DNA of 64,000 nt from Pseudomonas oryzihabitans NBRC 102199 (lineage in GTDB: Bacteria; Pseudomonadota; Gammaproteobacteria; Pseudomonadales; Pseudomonadaceae): assembly GCF_000730625.1 (NCBI RefSeq), contig NZ_BBIT01000023.1:1-64000 (forward strand), read 5' to 3'. Of the stretch, positions 39,516 to 48,053 are shown in pieces. The position numbers and the translations under genes were made by a program. The notes under the pieces are model-generated. The model did not search any database, was not told the DNA's origin, and saw nothing but the letters and a program-made list of their open reading frames with translations. The first letter of the stretch is position 1, and every line of letters starts with the position of its first letter.

Positions 39516-41337
39516 TTCCACCTCCGTGCACGCCCGCCGCAGTATCGGCGCCCACGGTGTCATCGGCGACCTGCGCACCTGCGCCCTGGTCGCCACCGAC
39601 GGCACCATCGACCACTTCTGCTGGCCGAATCTGGACAGCCCCTCGGTATTCGCCGCCCTGCTCGACTCGGAAAAGGCCGGCTACTTCAGCCTGGCGCCGG
39701 TCTGGGAAGACGCCCGCGAGCAGCAGCTCTATCTGCCGGACACCAATATCCTGCAGACCCGCTGGCTGTCGGCGGAAGGCGTCGCCGAGATCACCGATCT
39801 GATGCCGGTGTGCAGCAGCGAGGACACCCAGCCGCGCATCGTCCGCCGCGTGCAGGTGGTGGCCGGACGCTGCCGCTTCCGCCTGGTCTGCGCCCCGGCC
39901 CACGACTATGCCCGCGCCGAGACCCGCGCCCGCTTGGTGGACGGCGGCGCCCTGTTCGAAGCCGCGGGCCAGCCGACCCTGCGCCTGGCGTCGAGCGTCA
40001 CCCTGCAGGTGGAAGGCAACGCCGCCCTGGCCGAATTCGAACTGGAACAGGGTGAGCAGCTGGATTTCGTCTTTGGCTGCGAGAAGGACGACAAGGTCGT
40101 CGCCGGCCAGAGCGATCTCTGCTTCGAGGACACCCTGACCTACTGGACCTCCTGGGCCGCCAAGAGCCACTACCAGGGGCGCTGGCGCGAGATGGTCACC
40201 CGCTCGGCCCTGGCGCTGAAGCTGCTGACCTCCTGCAAGCACGGCTCCATCGCCGCGGCCGCCACCTTCAGCCTACCCGAAGCCCTGGGCGGTGAACGCA
40301 ACTGGGACTATCGCGCCTCCTGGATCCGCGACGCCTCCTTTACCGTCTATGCCTTCATGCGCCTGGGCTACACCCAGGAAGCCAAGGACTTCACCCACTG
40401 GGTGGGCCAGTGCGTGGAAAACAGCCACAGCGCCCCGGAAAAGCTGCAGATCATGTATCGCCTGGACGGTGGCCTGGACCTGCCCGAGGAAACCCTCGAC
40501 CACCTGGCCGGCTATGCCGACTCGAGTCCGGTGCGCATCGGCAATGAGGCCTACAAGCAGATCCAGCTGGACATCTATGGCGAGCTGATGGACGCCATCT
40601 ACCTGTCCAACAAGTATGGCGAAGCCATCTCCCACCAGGGCTGGAAGGAGGTGGTGCGGATGATCGACCACGTCTGCGAGCACTGGAACCAGCCCGACGC
40701 CGGGATCTGGGAGATGCGCGGCGATCCCGAGCACTTCCTGCATTCGCGGCTGATGTGCTGGGTGGCCATCGACCGCGCGATGCGGCTGTCGGTCAAGCGC
40801 TCGTTGCCGATGCCCTACGAACGCTGGTACGCCGCTCGCGCTGCCATCCAAGAAGACATCTGGGACAACTTCTGGAACGCCGAACTGGGTCATTTCACCT
40901 CGACCCGCCACGGCAAGAGCCTGGATGCCGCCCTGTTGCTGATGCCGCTGGTGCGCTTCGTCAGCGCCACCGATCCCATGTGGCTGTCCACCCTGGACGC
41001 CATCAAGACCAACCTGGCCTACGACGGCATGATCCGCCGCTACAACCCGGCGGACACGCCAGCGGACAACCTCAAGGGCGAAGAAGGCGCCTTCGTCGCC
41101 TGCTCCTTCTGGTACGTCGAATGCCTGGCCCGCGCCGGTCGCGTCGACGAAGCCCACCTGGAGTTCGAAAAGCTGCTGGGCTACGCCAACCCCCTGGGTC
41201 TCTATGCCGAGGAACTGGACAAGCGCGGCTACCCCCTCGGCAACCTGCCCCAGGCCCTGTCGCACCTGGCGCTGATCAGCACCGCCTTCTTCCTGGATCG
41301 CAAGCTGAGCGGCAAGGATCCGCAGTGGCAGCCGTAG
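39508..41337 (+). CDS. Glycoside hydrolase family 15 (glucoamylase/trehalase-like)
   Basis: A 609-residue protein with an N-terminal beta-sandwich domain (DUF5911-like; GVIGDLRTCALVATDGTIDHFCWP) and a C-terminal (alpha/alpha)6 barrel (GGERNWDYRASWIRDASFT; later IGNEAYKQIQLDIYGE). Members hydrolyse alpha-linked glucose from maltodextrins, glucans or trehalose. The ATG lies inside the 3' end of the SDR gene, so translation is probably coupled. No signal peptide, so it is cytoplasmic. Confidence 0.9.
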   Translation: MADSTSVHARRSIGAHGVIGDLRTCALVATDGTIDHFCWPNLDSPSVFAALLDSEKAGYFSLAPVWEDAREQQLYLPDTNILQTRWLSAEGVAEITDLMPVCSSEDTQPRIVRRVQVVAGRCRFRLVCAPAHDYARAETRARLVDGGALFEAAGQPTLRLASSVTLQVEGNAALAEFELEQGEQLDFVFGCEKDDKVVAGQSDLCFEDTLTYWTSWAAKSHYQGRWREMVTRSALALKLLTSCKHGSIAAAATFSLPEALGGERNWDYRASWIRDASFTVYAFMRLGYTQEAKDFTHWVGQCVENSHSAPEKLQIMYRLDGGLDLPEETLDHLAGYADSSPVRIGNEAYKQIQLDIYGELMDAIYLSNKYGEAISHQGWKEVVRMIDHVCEHWNQPDAGIWEMRGDPEHFLHSRLMCWVAIDRAMRLSVKRSLPMPYERWYAARAAIQEDIWDNFWNAELGHFTSTRHGKSLDAALLLMPLVRFVSATDPMWLSTLDAIKTNLAYDGMIRRYNPADTPADNLKGEEGAFVACSFWYVECLARAGRVDEAHLEFEKLLGYANPLGLYAEELDKRGYPLGNLPQALSHLALISTAFFLDRKLSGKDPQWQP

Positions 41338-41430
41338 GGCGAGCCGATGCGGCCGCCCCTGCGGGTGCAGCCCGATAGCTGATCACAATCCTGCCGGAGC
41401 GGATAAAGCCAGAAACCCACTCGGATAGCC

Positions 41431-41463
41431 CCCTCTCCCCTTGGGAGAGGGTTGGGGTGAGGG
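41431..41463. repeat. GGGAGAGGG palindrome (copy 3)
   Basis: A perfect 9-bp hairpin CCCTCTCCC / GGGAGAGGG with a three-base loop, followed by GGGTGAGGG. Same family as 2268-2288 and 32614-32673. It lies between the convergent GH15 and HepT-like genes. Confidence 0.65.
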
Positions 41464-41480
41464 CACAGCGTGGTACGAAG

Positions 41481-41822
41481 CTACCTTCCCGATAACAGAC
41501 GCAATTGTTCCAGAAGTTCGGGCAGGGCGGTAACGACGGTTTCCCAGACCACATCGAGGTTGATGTCGAAATAACCGTGGGCGATACGATTACGCATGCC
41601 TCTCATATTGCGCCACGGGATGTTTGGATGCACCTGGGTGAAGGCTTCGTCCACAGCCATGATCTTGGTTGCCGCTTCGCCGATGATGATCAGGCTCATG
41701 ACCACCGCTTGCTGTGTCCGGCGGTCTTCGAGGAAGTCTTCCCGAGTGAGACCCTCAATAAAGCCCAGTGCCTCGCTGGCCGCCTGTTGCATATGAGCCA
41801 GATAGTCCGCCGTGCGATTCAT
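41481..41822 (-). CDS. hepT: HepT-like HEPN-domain toxin (DUF86)
   Basis: A 113-residue HEPN protein with the RNase motif R-x4-H-x-Y intact (R77, H82, Y84 in RNRIAHGY). HepT toxins of type VII toxin-antitoxin systems are ribonucleases that are silenced when the partner MntA adds AMP to the tyrosine. The gene follows its nucleotidyltransferase partner with a four-base overlap. Base composition is visibly lower in GC than the surroundings, which suggests horizontal acquisition. Confidence 0.88.
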   Translation of the reverse strand: MNRTADYLAHMQQAASEALGFIEGLTREDFLEDRRTQQAVVMSLIIIGEAATKIMAVDEAFTQVHPNIPWRNMRGMRNRIAHGYFDINLDVVWETVVTALPELLEQLRLLSGR

Positions 41823-42109
41823 ATCGGTCGTGCCCCCAGCAGAACCTGCGCGCGAAAGGATCCGGGTAAATCGGCGGGGGTCACCAGATCTACCGGAACG
41901 CCCAGTAATTCCTCAAGCTCGTCCTGCAACCCTCCCAGGTCGAACAGTGTTGCCCCTGGAAGGGCATCCACCAACAGATCCAAATCGCTGCCGTCCTGAT
42001 CGGTACCTTCGAGAACTGAACCGAACACTCGCGGATTGGCCACTCGAAAACGTGACGCAACATCCCGTATGACAGCTCGTTTCAGGTCCAGGACAAGAGA
42101 AGGTCGCAT
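41819..42109 (-). CDS. mntA: MntA-like minimal nucleotidyltransferase antitoxin
   Basis: A 96-residue MNT-type nucleotidyltransferase with the full G30-S31-x10-D42-x-D44 active-site motif (FGS...SDLDLLVD) and a later acidic residue (VDLV, D74). In characterised pairs this protein AMPylates the HepT toxin. It lies just upstream of the toxin gene and overlaps it. As with the toxin, codon use is less GC-biased than the neighbours. Confidence 0.88.
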   Translation of the reverse strand: MRPSLVLDLKRAVIRDVASRFRVANPRVFGSVLEGTDQDGSDLDLLVDALPGATLFDLGGLQDELEELLGVPVDLVTPADLPGSFRAQVLLGARPI

Positions 42110-42182
42110 GGCATGACTCCAGCTAGATCAGTCCCGGAATAGTGGGTCATAGGTCGCGGCTTTACAACCGATCGGGCTACTC

Positions 42183-42587
42183 TCACGCCACCCGACTCTG
42201 CCCCAGCGCCTCGTTGACGCAATTGGCCATGTCGTCGATATGCCAGGGTTTGGGCATGAAGCGGGTGCGGCCGGCGCCGCGGGGCACGGTGAGTCGATCG
42301 CCGGAGGTGAGGATCACCGGGATATGGGGCCAGCGCTGGGAGACCAGCTGGGCGAGGGCCTCGCCGTCGAGGCGCCCCGGCATGCGCACGTCGGTGAAGA
42401 GCACGTCGATGCGGGCGCCGTTCTGCTCCAGGTAGCTCAAGGCCGCATCGGCGGTCGGCACGGCCACCACCTGCAGGTCCACCAGCGACTCCAGCGCCTC
42501 GGTGGCCAGTTCCCGCAGCAACGGCTCGTCCTCTACCAAAAGCAGTAGCGGACGATAGGAGCCGAAGGGAGAAGATGCCTGAGTCAT
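42183..42587 (-). CDS. Single-domain response regulator (CheY-like)
   Basis: A 134-residue receiver with VEDE acidic pair (LLLVEDEPLLREL), phospho-acceptor Asp in LFTDVRMPG, conserved Thr/Ser (ILTSG) and Lys (KPW). There is no output domain. The start ATG (MTQASSPFGSY) gives a compact receiver; 32 upstream codons are open. A hybrid kinase is not adjacent. Similar stand-alone receivers pair with kinases of the type at 4189-6102, which could be its donor (speculative). Confidence 0.85.
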   Translation of the reverse strand: MTQASSPFGSYRPLLLLVEDEPLLRELATEALESLVDLQVVAVPTADAALSYLEQNGARIDVLFTDVRMPGRLDGEALAQLVSQRWPHIPVILTSGDRLTVPRGAGRTRFMPKPWHIDDMANCVNEALGQSRVA

Positions 42588-42738
42588 AACCAACAGACTT
42601 TGCCAAGGGGTCGCGGTTCTGACCGCTCGGCCTGGTCTCGACCAAAGTCGACCACCGGCATAGGCAAGACCTCTAGACGGCAACTTTCAAGGCTGCGCTG
42701 ACTCGAAGCGTTCACCTCAGGGGTGGCCTGTGGTATTC

Positions 42739-42766
42739 TTTTTTAATCGAACGATCAATTAAAAAA
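42739..42766. promoter_or_regulatory. BetI-like operator upstream of betT
   Basis: A 28-base AT-rich imperfect palindrome, six T, AATCGAACGATCAATT, six A, centred about 50 bases before the betT start. It resembles the operators of the TetR-type choline sensor BetI. BetI represses bet genes until choline is present. Confidence 0.6.
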
Positions 42767-42801
42767 GCATTCTTCCCTTTGGCAGTGCGCAAGGAGTCCT
42801 C

Positions 42802-44799
42802 ATGAGTGCGACGCCCTCATCCGGCACCGTAAAACTGAATCCCCCCGCCTTCTACTGCGCGGCCGCGGTGATTCTGCTGTTTTCCCTGGCCGTCATCGGC
42901 CGTCCCGAGCAGGCCGGCGCCTGGTTGCTGCAGGCGCAGACCTGGGCCGCCAATACGGTCGGCTGGTACTACCTGCTGGCCATGTCGCTCTATCTGGTGT
43001 TCGTGGTGGTCACCGCGCTGTCCGGCTACGGCAAGATCAAGCTCGGTGCCGACCACGACCAACCCGAATTCAGCTACCTGTCCTGGGCCGGCATGCTGTT
43101 CGCCGCCGGCATCAGCATCACCCTGTTCTTCTTTTGCGTCTCCGAACCCCTGACCCACTTCGCCCAGCCGCCGGCCGGCGAAGGGGGCAATCCGGCAGCC
43201 GCGCGCCAGGCCATGCAGATCCTCTTCCTGCACTGGGGCCTGCACGGCTGGGGGGTGTTCGCCCTGGTGGCCATGGCCCTGGCCTACTTCGCCTACCGCC
43301 ACAATCTGCCGCTGGCCCTGCGCTCGGCGCTCTATCCGCTGATCGGCAAGCGCATCAACGGGCCCATCGGCCACGCCGTGGACGCCTTCGGCATCATCGC
43401 CACCATCTTCGGCCTGGGCGCCGACCTCGGTTTCGGCGTGCTGCACCTCAATGCCGGGCTGGACTACCTGTTCGGCATCAGCCACAGCCACTGGGTGCAA
43501 TTGATCCTCATCGTGCTGATGATGGGCGCGGCCATCGCCGTCGCCGTGTCCGGCGTCGACAAGGGCGTGCGCATCATGTCCGACATCAACATGGTGCTGG
43601 CCGTCGCCCTGCTGCTGTTCGTGCTGTTCGCCGGGCCGACCCAGCACCTGCTCAATACCCTGATCCAGAACATCGGCGACTACCTCTCGGCCTTGCCGGG
43701 CAAGAGCTTCGACCTCTATGCCTATGACGAGCCCTCCGACTGGCTGGGCGGCTGGACGGTGTTCTACTGGGCCTGGTGGATCGCCTGGGCGCCCTTCGTC
43801 GGGCTGTTCATCGCGCGCATCTCGCGCGGCCGCACCATCCGTGAATTCGTCTTTGGCGTGCTGTTCATCCCGCTGGGCTTCACCCTGGCCTGGCTGTCGA
43901 TCTTCGGCAACAGCGCCCTGGAACTGGTCCTTGGCCAGGGCATGACCGGCCTGGCGCAGACCGCCCTCACCGATCCGGCCATGGCCTTCTACCAGGTGCT
44001 GGAGACCTATCCGGCCAGCCGCGTGGTGATCAGCGTCGCCGTGCTGGTGAGCTTCGTCTTCTTCGTCACCTCGGCCGATTCGGGCACCGTGGTGCTCTCG
44101 ACCCTGTCGTCCAAGGGCGGCGAGGCCGATGAAGACGGTCCCAAGTGGCTGCGGGTGTTCTGGGGCGCGGCCGTGGCCGTGGTCACCGGCGGCCTGCTGT
44201 TCGCCGGCAGCATGGATGCCTTGAAGTCGGCGGTGGTGCTGACCTCGCTGCCCTTCTCGGTGGTGGTTTTGCTGATGATGTGGGGCCTGCACAAGGCGCT
44301 GCACCTGGAGTCCCAGCGCCAGCGGGCGCGGCTGCACTCCCTCGCGCCGGTGGCGACCAACGGCAAGGCCCGGCATGGCGGCTGGCGCCAGCGGCTGTCC
44401 CAGGCGGTGTACTTCCCCTCGCGGGACGAGGTCTATCGCTTCATGGACAGCACCGTGCGCCCGGCCATGGAAGAGATGGTCGAGGTCTCGCGGGAGAAGG
44501 GCCTGGTGGTGGAGACCCAGTTCGACTCCACCAACGCCAATCTGCAGCTGACCATCGGCCACGGCGAAGAGCACCCCTTCATCTACCAGGTGATCATGCA
44601 GGGCTATTTCACGCCCTCCTTCGCCCGCGCCGGCATCGGCGGCCTGCACCTGAAGAATCGGCGCTACTACCGCGCCGAGGTGCACCTGACCGAGGGCAGC
44701 CAGGACTATGACCTGGTGGGCTACAACCGCGAGCAGATCCTCAACGACATGCTCGACCAGTACGAGCGCCACCTGCAGTTCCTGCATCTGGTGCGCTGA
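42802..44799 (+). CDS. betT: BCCT-family choline transporter BetT
   Basis: A 665-residue betaine/choline/carnitine transporter with 12 expected helices and the BCCT tryptophan motif (FYWAWWIAWAPFVGLFIARISRGRTIREF). The long cytoplasmic C-terminal domain (about residues 520-665) is typical of osmoregulated BetT. It imports choline for conversion to glycine betaine, an osmoprotectant. A BetI-like operator lies just upstream and AAGGAG precedes the ATG. The betIBA genes are not in this window. Confidence 0.93.
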   Translation: MSATPSSGTVKLNPPAFYCAAAVILLFSLAVIGRPEQAGAWLLQAQTWAANTVGWYYLLAMSLYLVFVVVTALSGYGKIKLGADHDQPEFSYLSWAGMLFAAGISITLFFFCVSEPLTHFAQPPAGEGGNPAAARQAMQILFLHWGLHGWGVFALVAMALAYFAYRHNLPLALRSALYPLIGKRINGPIGHAVDAFGIIATIFGLGADLGFGVLHLNAGLDYLFGISHSHWVQLILIVLMMGAAIAVAVSGVDKGVRIMSDINMVLAVALLLFVLFAGPTQHLLNTLIQNIGDYLSALPGKSFDLYAYDEPSDWLGGWTVFYWAWWIAWAPFVGLFIARISRGRTIREFVFGVLFIPLGFTLAWLSIFGNSALELVLGQGMTGLAQTALTDPAMAFYQVLETYPASRVVISVAVLVSFVFFVTSADSGTVVLSTLSSKGGEADEDGPKWLRVFWGAAVAVVTGGLLFAGSMDALKSAVVLTSLPFSVVVLLMMWGLHKALHLESQRQRARLHSLAPVATNGKARHGGWRQRLSQAVYFPSRDEVYRFMDSTVRPAMEEMVEVSREKGLVVETQFDSTNANLQLTIGHGEEHPFIYQVIMQGYFTPSFARAGIGGLHLKNRRYYRAEVHLTEGSQDYDLVGYNREQILNDMLDQYERHLQFLHLVR

Positions 44800-44849
44800 C
44801 AGGGCGGTTTTTTCAGCGACTGAAAGGCCATTGAAAGCCGCAAAGGTCG

Positions 44850-44855
44850 TATAAT
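44850..44855 (+). promoter_or_regulatory. Possible -10 element upstream of AbrB-family gene
   Basis: A perfect TATAAT 74 bases before the likely start at 44930. The nearest TTGAAA is only 13 bases away, too short for a normal spacer, so the -35 is unclear. Confidence 0.3.
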
Positions 44856-44929
44856 CGCCTCCAGGGCCGGCCTTGAACCGGCCCCGGGGTCGGTACGCCG
44901 CGCCGGCTCCCCGCCGTCCGGAGACCGCT

Positions 44930-46000
44930 TTGTCCACCCCCTCTTTCCCCTCGCCCTATCCGCCCCTGGTGCAATGGCTGGCCCTGATCCTCTGCTCCGC
45001 CCTGGTCGGCGGCGGACTCAGCTGGCTGCAGGTGCCCGCGGCCCTCTTTCTAGGTCCCATGTTGGTGGCCATCGCCTTTGGCGTCGGCGGCGCCACCATC
45101 CGCCTGCCGCGCCGGCTGTTCCAGACCGGCCAGGGCGTGGTGGGCTGCCTGATCGCTCATACCATGACCGCTGCGGTCCTGCTCACCGTCGCCGAGCACT
45201 GGCCGGTGATGCTGCTGGCCACTGCCCTGACCGTGTTGCTCAGCCTGCTCACCGGTGCCCTGCTGGTGCGCTTCGGTGGCCTGCCGGGCAGCACCGCCGC
45301 CTGGGGCACCACGCCTGGCGCGGCGGCCGCCATGGTGGCCATGGCCGAGGAATACGGCGCCGATCCACGCATCGTCGCCACCATGCAATATGTGCGGGTC
45401 GTCTGCGTGGTGCTGATCAGTGCGCTGGTCGGCCGGTTGCTGGGCGCCGAAGGCAGCGGCACCGGCCATCAGGCCACCGTGGTCAGCCTGGACGGCCACT
45501 TCGCCGTCAATCTGGCGCTGACCCTGGCGGTGGCCCTGGCCGGCAGCTGGCTGGGCGGTCGGCTGTTTCCCGCCGGCGCCCTGCTGCTGCCCATCGCCCT
45601 GGGTACCCTGCTGCAACTCAATGGCTGGCTGGACATCACCCTGCCCCATCTGCTGCTGGCGGCGGCCTATGGCGCCATGGGCTGCTATGTGGGCCTGAGA
45701 TTCGATCGGGCCACGGTCGCCTATGTCTGGCGCGCCCTGCCCAAGATGATCTTCGCCTCGCTGCTGCTGATTGCGCTCTGCGCCCTGTCGGCGCTGCTGA
45801 TGGCGCGGCTGATGCACGTGGACTTTCTCACTGCCTACCTGGCGACCAGTCCAGGCGGCCTGGATTCCATGGCCATCATCGCGGTGGATGCCCACGCCGA
45901 TGTCGGCCTGGTACTGGCCATGCAGGCTTTGCGGCTGATCGGGGTGGTGCTGACCGGGCCGCTACTGGCCCGGCAGCTGGTCAAGCTGGCCCGCACCTGA
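44930..46000 (+). CDS. AbrB-family membrane protein (AbrB duplication; putative ammonia monooxygenase/transporter-like)
   Basis: A 356-residue protein with about ten membrane helices in two repeated halves, each with a glycine/proline-rich loop (FGGLPGSTAAWGTTPGAAAAM; LATSPGGLDSMAIIAVDA). This is the pattern of the AbrB/DUF6 family, often annotated as ammonia monooxygenase but more likely a transporter. TTG at 44930 has CCGGAG upstream and is the likely start; another TTG at 44873 would add 19 residues. The stop lies in a strong hairpin. Confidence 0.75.
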   Translation: MSTPSFPSPYPPLVQWLALILCSALVGGGLSWLQVPAALFLGPMLVAIAFGVGGATIRLPRRLFQTGQGVVGCLIAHTMTAAVLLTVAEHWPVMLLATALTVLLSLLTGALLVRFGGLPGSTAAWGTTPGAAAAMVAMAEEYGADPRIVATMQYVRVVCVVLISALVGRLLGAEGSGTGHQATVVSLDGHFAVNLALTLAVALAGSWLGGRLFPAGALLLPIALGTLLQLNGWLDITLPHLLLAAAYGAMGCYVGLRFDRATVAYVWRALPKMIFASLLLIALCALSALLMARLMHVDFLTAYLATSPGGLDSMAIIAVDAHADVGLVLAMQALRLIGVVLTGPLLARQLVKLART

Positions 46001-46015
46001 CCCGAGGTGCGGGCC
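45988..46015. terminator. Hairpin overlapping the stop of the AbrB-family gene
   Basis: A perfect 11-bp stem (GGCCCGCACCT / AGGTGCGGGCC) with a six-base loop, covering the AbrB-family stop codon and ending six bases before the stop of the convergent small gene. It probably ends transcription from both sides although there is no T run. Confidence 0.6.
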
Positions 46016-46021
46016 TGGCAC

Positions 46022-46282
46022 TCAAGCCGAGCGGCGGCGCTCGACCTGGGCGGTGATGTTGTAGCCTTCGGCGGCATGGCCGCGCACCACGACCCGGGCA
46101 TCCGGGTAGAAACCCTTGAGGCGCTGTTCGAAGAGAAAGTAGATCTCCGCGCCGACCCGGATCTCCGCGGGATCGGTCAGGGTCAGGGAGAAATTGCGCA
46201 CGGGATCAGCGGCATGCTGCGACTCGTTTTCCTCGATGCGCTGCATGGCGTCTTCGACGATCTGTTCGGCGATCTGCGACAT
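46022..46282 (-). CDS. Hypothetical protein (86 aa)
   Basis: An 86-residue soluble protein with a near-ideal AGGAGG six bases before ATG. The N-terminus is helical (AEQIVEDAMQRIEENES) and the rest appears beta-strand rich (VGAEIYFLFEQRLKGFYPDARVVV). No signal peptide or membrane helix. I do not recognise the family. It is divergent from the diguanylate cyclase gene. Confidence 0.7.
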   Translation of the reverse strand: MSQIAEQIVEDAMQRIEENESQHAADPVRNFSLTLTDPAEIRVGAEIYFLFEQRLKGFYPDARVVVRGHAAEGYNITAQVERRRSA

Positions 46283-46487
46283 CTGTGACCTCCTGGTCGG
46301 GGCAGTGACGGGGCGCCGTCCCGGAGACGGCTGTATCGCTAGTGACCACGGCGATGGCGCAGGGATTCGCGCGCTCTGCAAGATTCCGACGAAACTGTAG
46401 ACTTGTCTGACTTTTATCCCTGTGCGGTGGCGTGAATCGGTCGACTCGCGGTCTCCTGCACACCGAGGACGAGGAAACAGCCCCGCC

Positions 46488-48026
46488 ATGGTCGACGCCG
46501 ACGACACCCCCCCTCCACCGCGCAATCCGGCCACCCAGCGCCGGGCGCTGTGGCTGCTGGTCTGCGCCGTTGCGGTGATCCTGGCACTGGAATCCTGGCA
46601 GGTGTGGCGCAACTACCAGAATGCCTTCGCCAGTGCCCGCAGTGACGTCGGCAACATCGCCGTGGCCGCCGCCCAGCACGCCGATGACGCCATCAAGGAA
46701 GCCGATTCGCTGCTGGTCAGCATTCGCGATCGCCTGGAGGATCAACCCTTCGAGCAACTGGACCGCCTGCGGGTGCATCGCCTGCTGGCGCGCCAGGCCG
46801 CCCTCCTGCCGCAACTGCACGGGTTGTTCGTCTACGATCGCGACGGCGAATGGCGGGTGACCGACAAGAGCAGCGAGCCGCCCCGAGCCAACAATGCCGA
46901 TCGCGAATATTTCCAGTTTCACCGGCAGCATCCGGCCGATGTGCTGCACGTCGGCGCGGTGATCGAGAGCCGCAGCACCCACGAGCTGATCATCCCGGTG
47001 TCGCGGCGCCTGGAAGACCGCGACGGGCGCTTTGCCGGCGTCCTGCTCGCCACCATCCGCCTGCAGTATTTCGTCGACTACTACGAGCGCTTCAAGCTGG
47101 ATGCCCGGGGCGCCATCACCCTGGCGCTGGACGACGGCACCCTGATGGTCCGCCGTCCCTATGTGCCCGAGCACGTCGGCACCCCGCTGGCCACTGGCGA
47201 CCTGTTTCGCCAGTACGTGAACCAGGCGCCCAACGGTACCGCCCTGGTGCGCGCCATGCTCGATGGCCAGGAGCGCCTCTATGCCTTCCAGCACCTGGAG
47301 GGCTATCCGCTGGTGGCCCTGGCCGGTATCTCCCGGCGCGACATCCTCGCCGGCTGGCGCCAGGACATGCTGAGATCGGTGACGGTGGTCGGCCTGATCA
47401 TCCTCGGCATGCTGGTCTTCGGCTTTCGGCTGCTCCGCGAGATCCGCGCCGGGGAGCGGAGCGCGGCAGCCCTGCGCCAGGCCCACGACGAGCTGCACCT
47501 GCTGACCCTCAAGGACAGCCTCACCGGGCTGGGCAATCGCCGCCAGTTCGACAACCTGCTGCCGGTGGAGCTGGCGCGCGCGCAGCGCAATGGCCAGCCG
47601 CTCAGCCTGCTGATGATCGACATCGATCACTTCAAGGCCTACAACGACCACTATGGCCATCCGGCGGGGGATCGCTGCCTGCAGGCGGTGGCCGGCGTGG
47701 TGGCCTCGGCGGCGCGGCGCCCGGGCGACCTGGCGGCGCGCTATGGCGGCGAGGAGATGGTCCTGCTGCTGCCCAATTGCGACGAGCACGGCGCCCAGCG
47801 CGTGGCCGCCACGGTGCAGGAACGCCTGCAGGTGCTGGAAGTGACCCATGCCACCAGTCCCTTCGGCCGCATCACCGTCAGTCTCGGCATCGCCGTGCAG
47901 CCGCCCAGGCAGACCCCGCCGCCCCAGCCCGCCGACCTGCTGGCCAGCGCCGATGCCGCGCTATACCGGGCCAAGCACCTGGGCCGCAATCGCTCCCATC
48001 CGCCGCCGGAGGCGGACGTCAGCTAG
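46488..48026 (+). CDS. Diguanylate cyclase with periplasmic sensor domain
   Basis: A 512-residue membrane sensor: helix 1 (about 20-36), a PDC/dCache-like periplasmic domain (about 40-290), helix 2 (about 297-315) and a C-terminal GGDEF domain. The active-site motif is GGEEM (420-424), a variant of GGEEF, and the inhibitory I-site RxxD is present (R411-D414). It should make c-di-GMP in response to an outside signal. It is convergent with a second GGDEF gene. ATG at 46488 gives a proper membrane anchor. Confidence 0.9.
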   Translation: MVDADDTPPPPRNPATQRRALWLLVCAVAVILALESWQVWRNYQNAFASARSDVGNIAVAAAQHADDAIKEADSLLVSIRDRLEDQPFEQLDRLRVHRLLARQAALLPQLHGLFVYDRDGEWRVTDKSSEPPRANNADREYFQFHRQHPADVLHVGAVIESRSTHELIIPVSRRLEDRDGRFAGVLLATIRLQYFVDYYERFKLDARGAITLALDDGTLMVRRPYVPEHVGTPLATGDLFRQYVNQAPNGTALVRAMLDGQERLYAFQHLEGYPLVALAGISRRDILAGWRQDMLRSVTVVGLIILGMLVFGFRLLREIRAGERSAAALRQAHDELHLLTLKDSLTGLGNRRQFDNLLPVELARAQRNGQPLSLLMIDIDHFKAYNDHYGHPAGDRCLQAVAGVVASAARRPGDLAARYGGEEMVLLLPNCDEHGAQRVAATVQERLQVLEVTHATSPFGRITVSLGIAVQPPRQTPPPQPADLLASADAALYRAKHLGRNRSHPPPEADVS

Positions 48027-48053
48027 AGCCCACTGGGCGCCGGCTAGCCCCCT

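Noticed and set aside
42817-44937. 706-codon minus-strand frame opposite betT
   Set aside because: Antisense shadow; His/Gln-rich composition and no motif.
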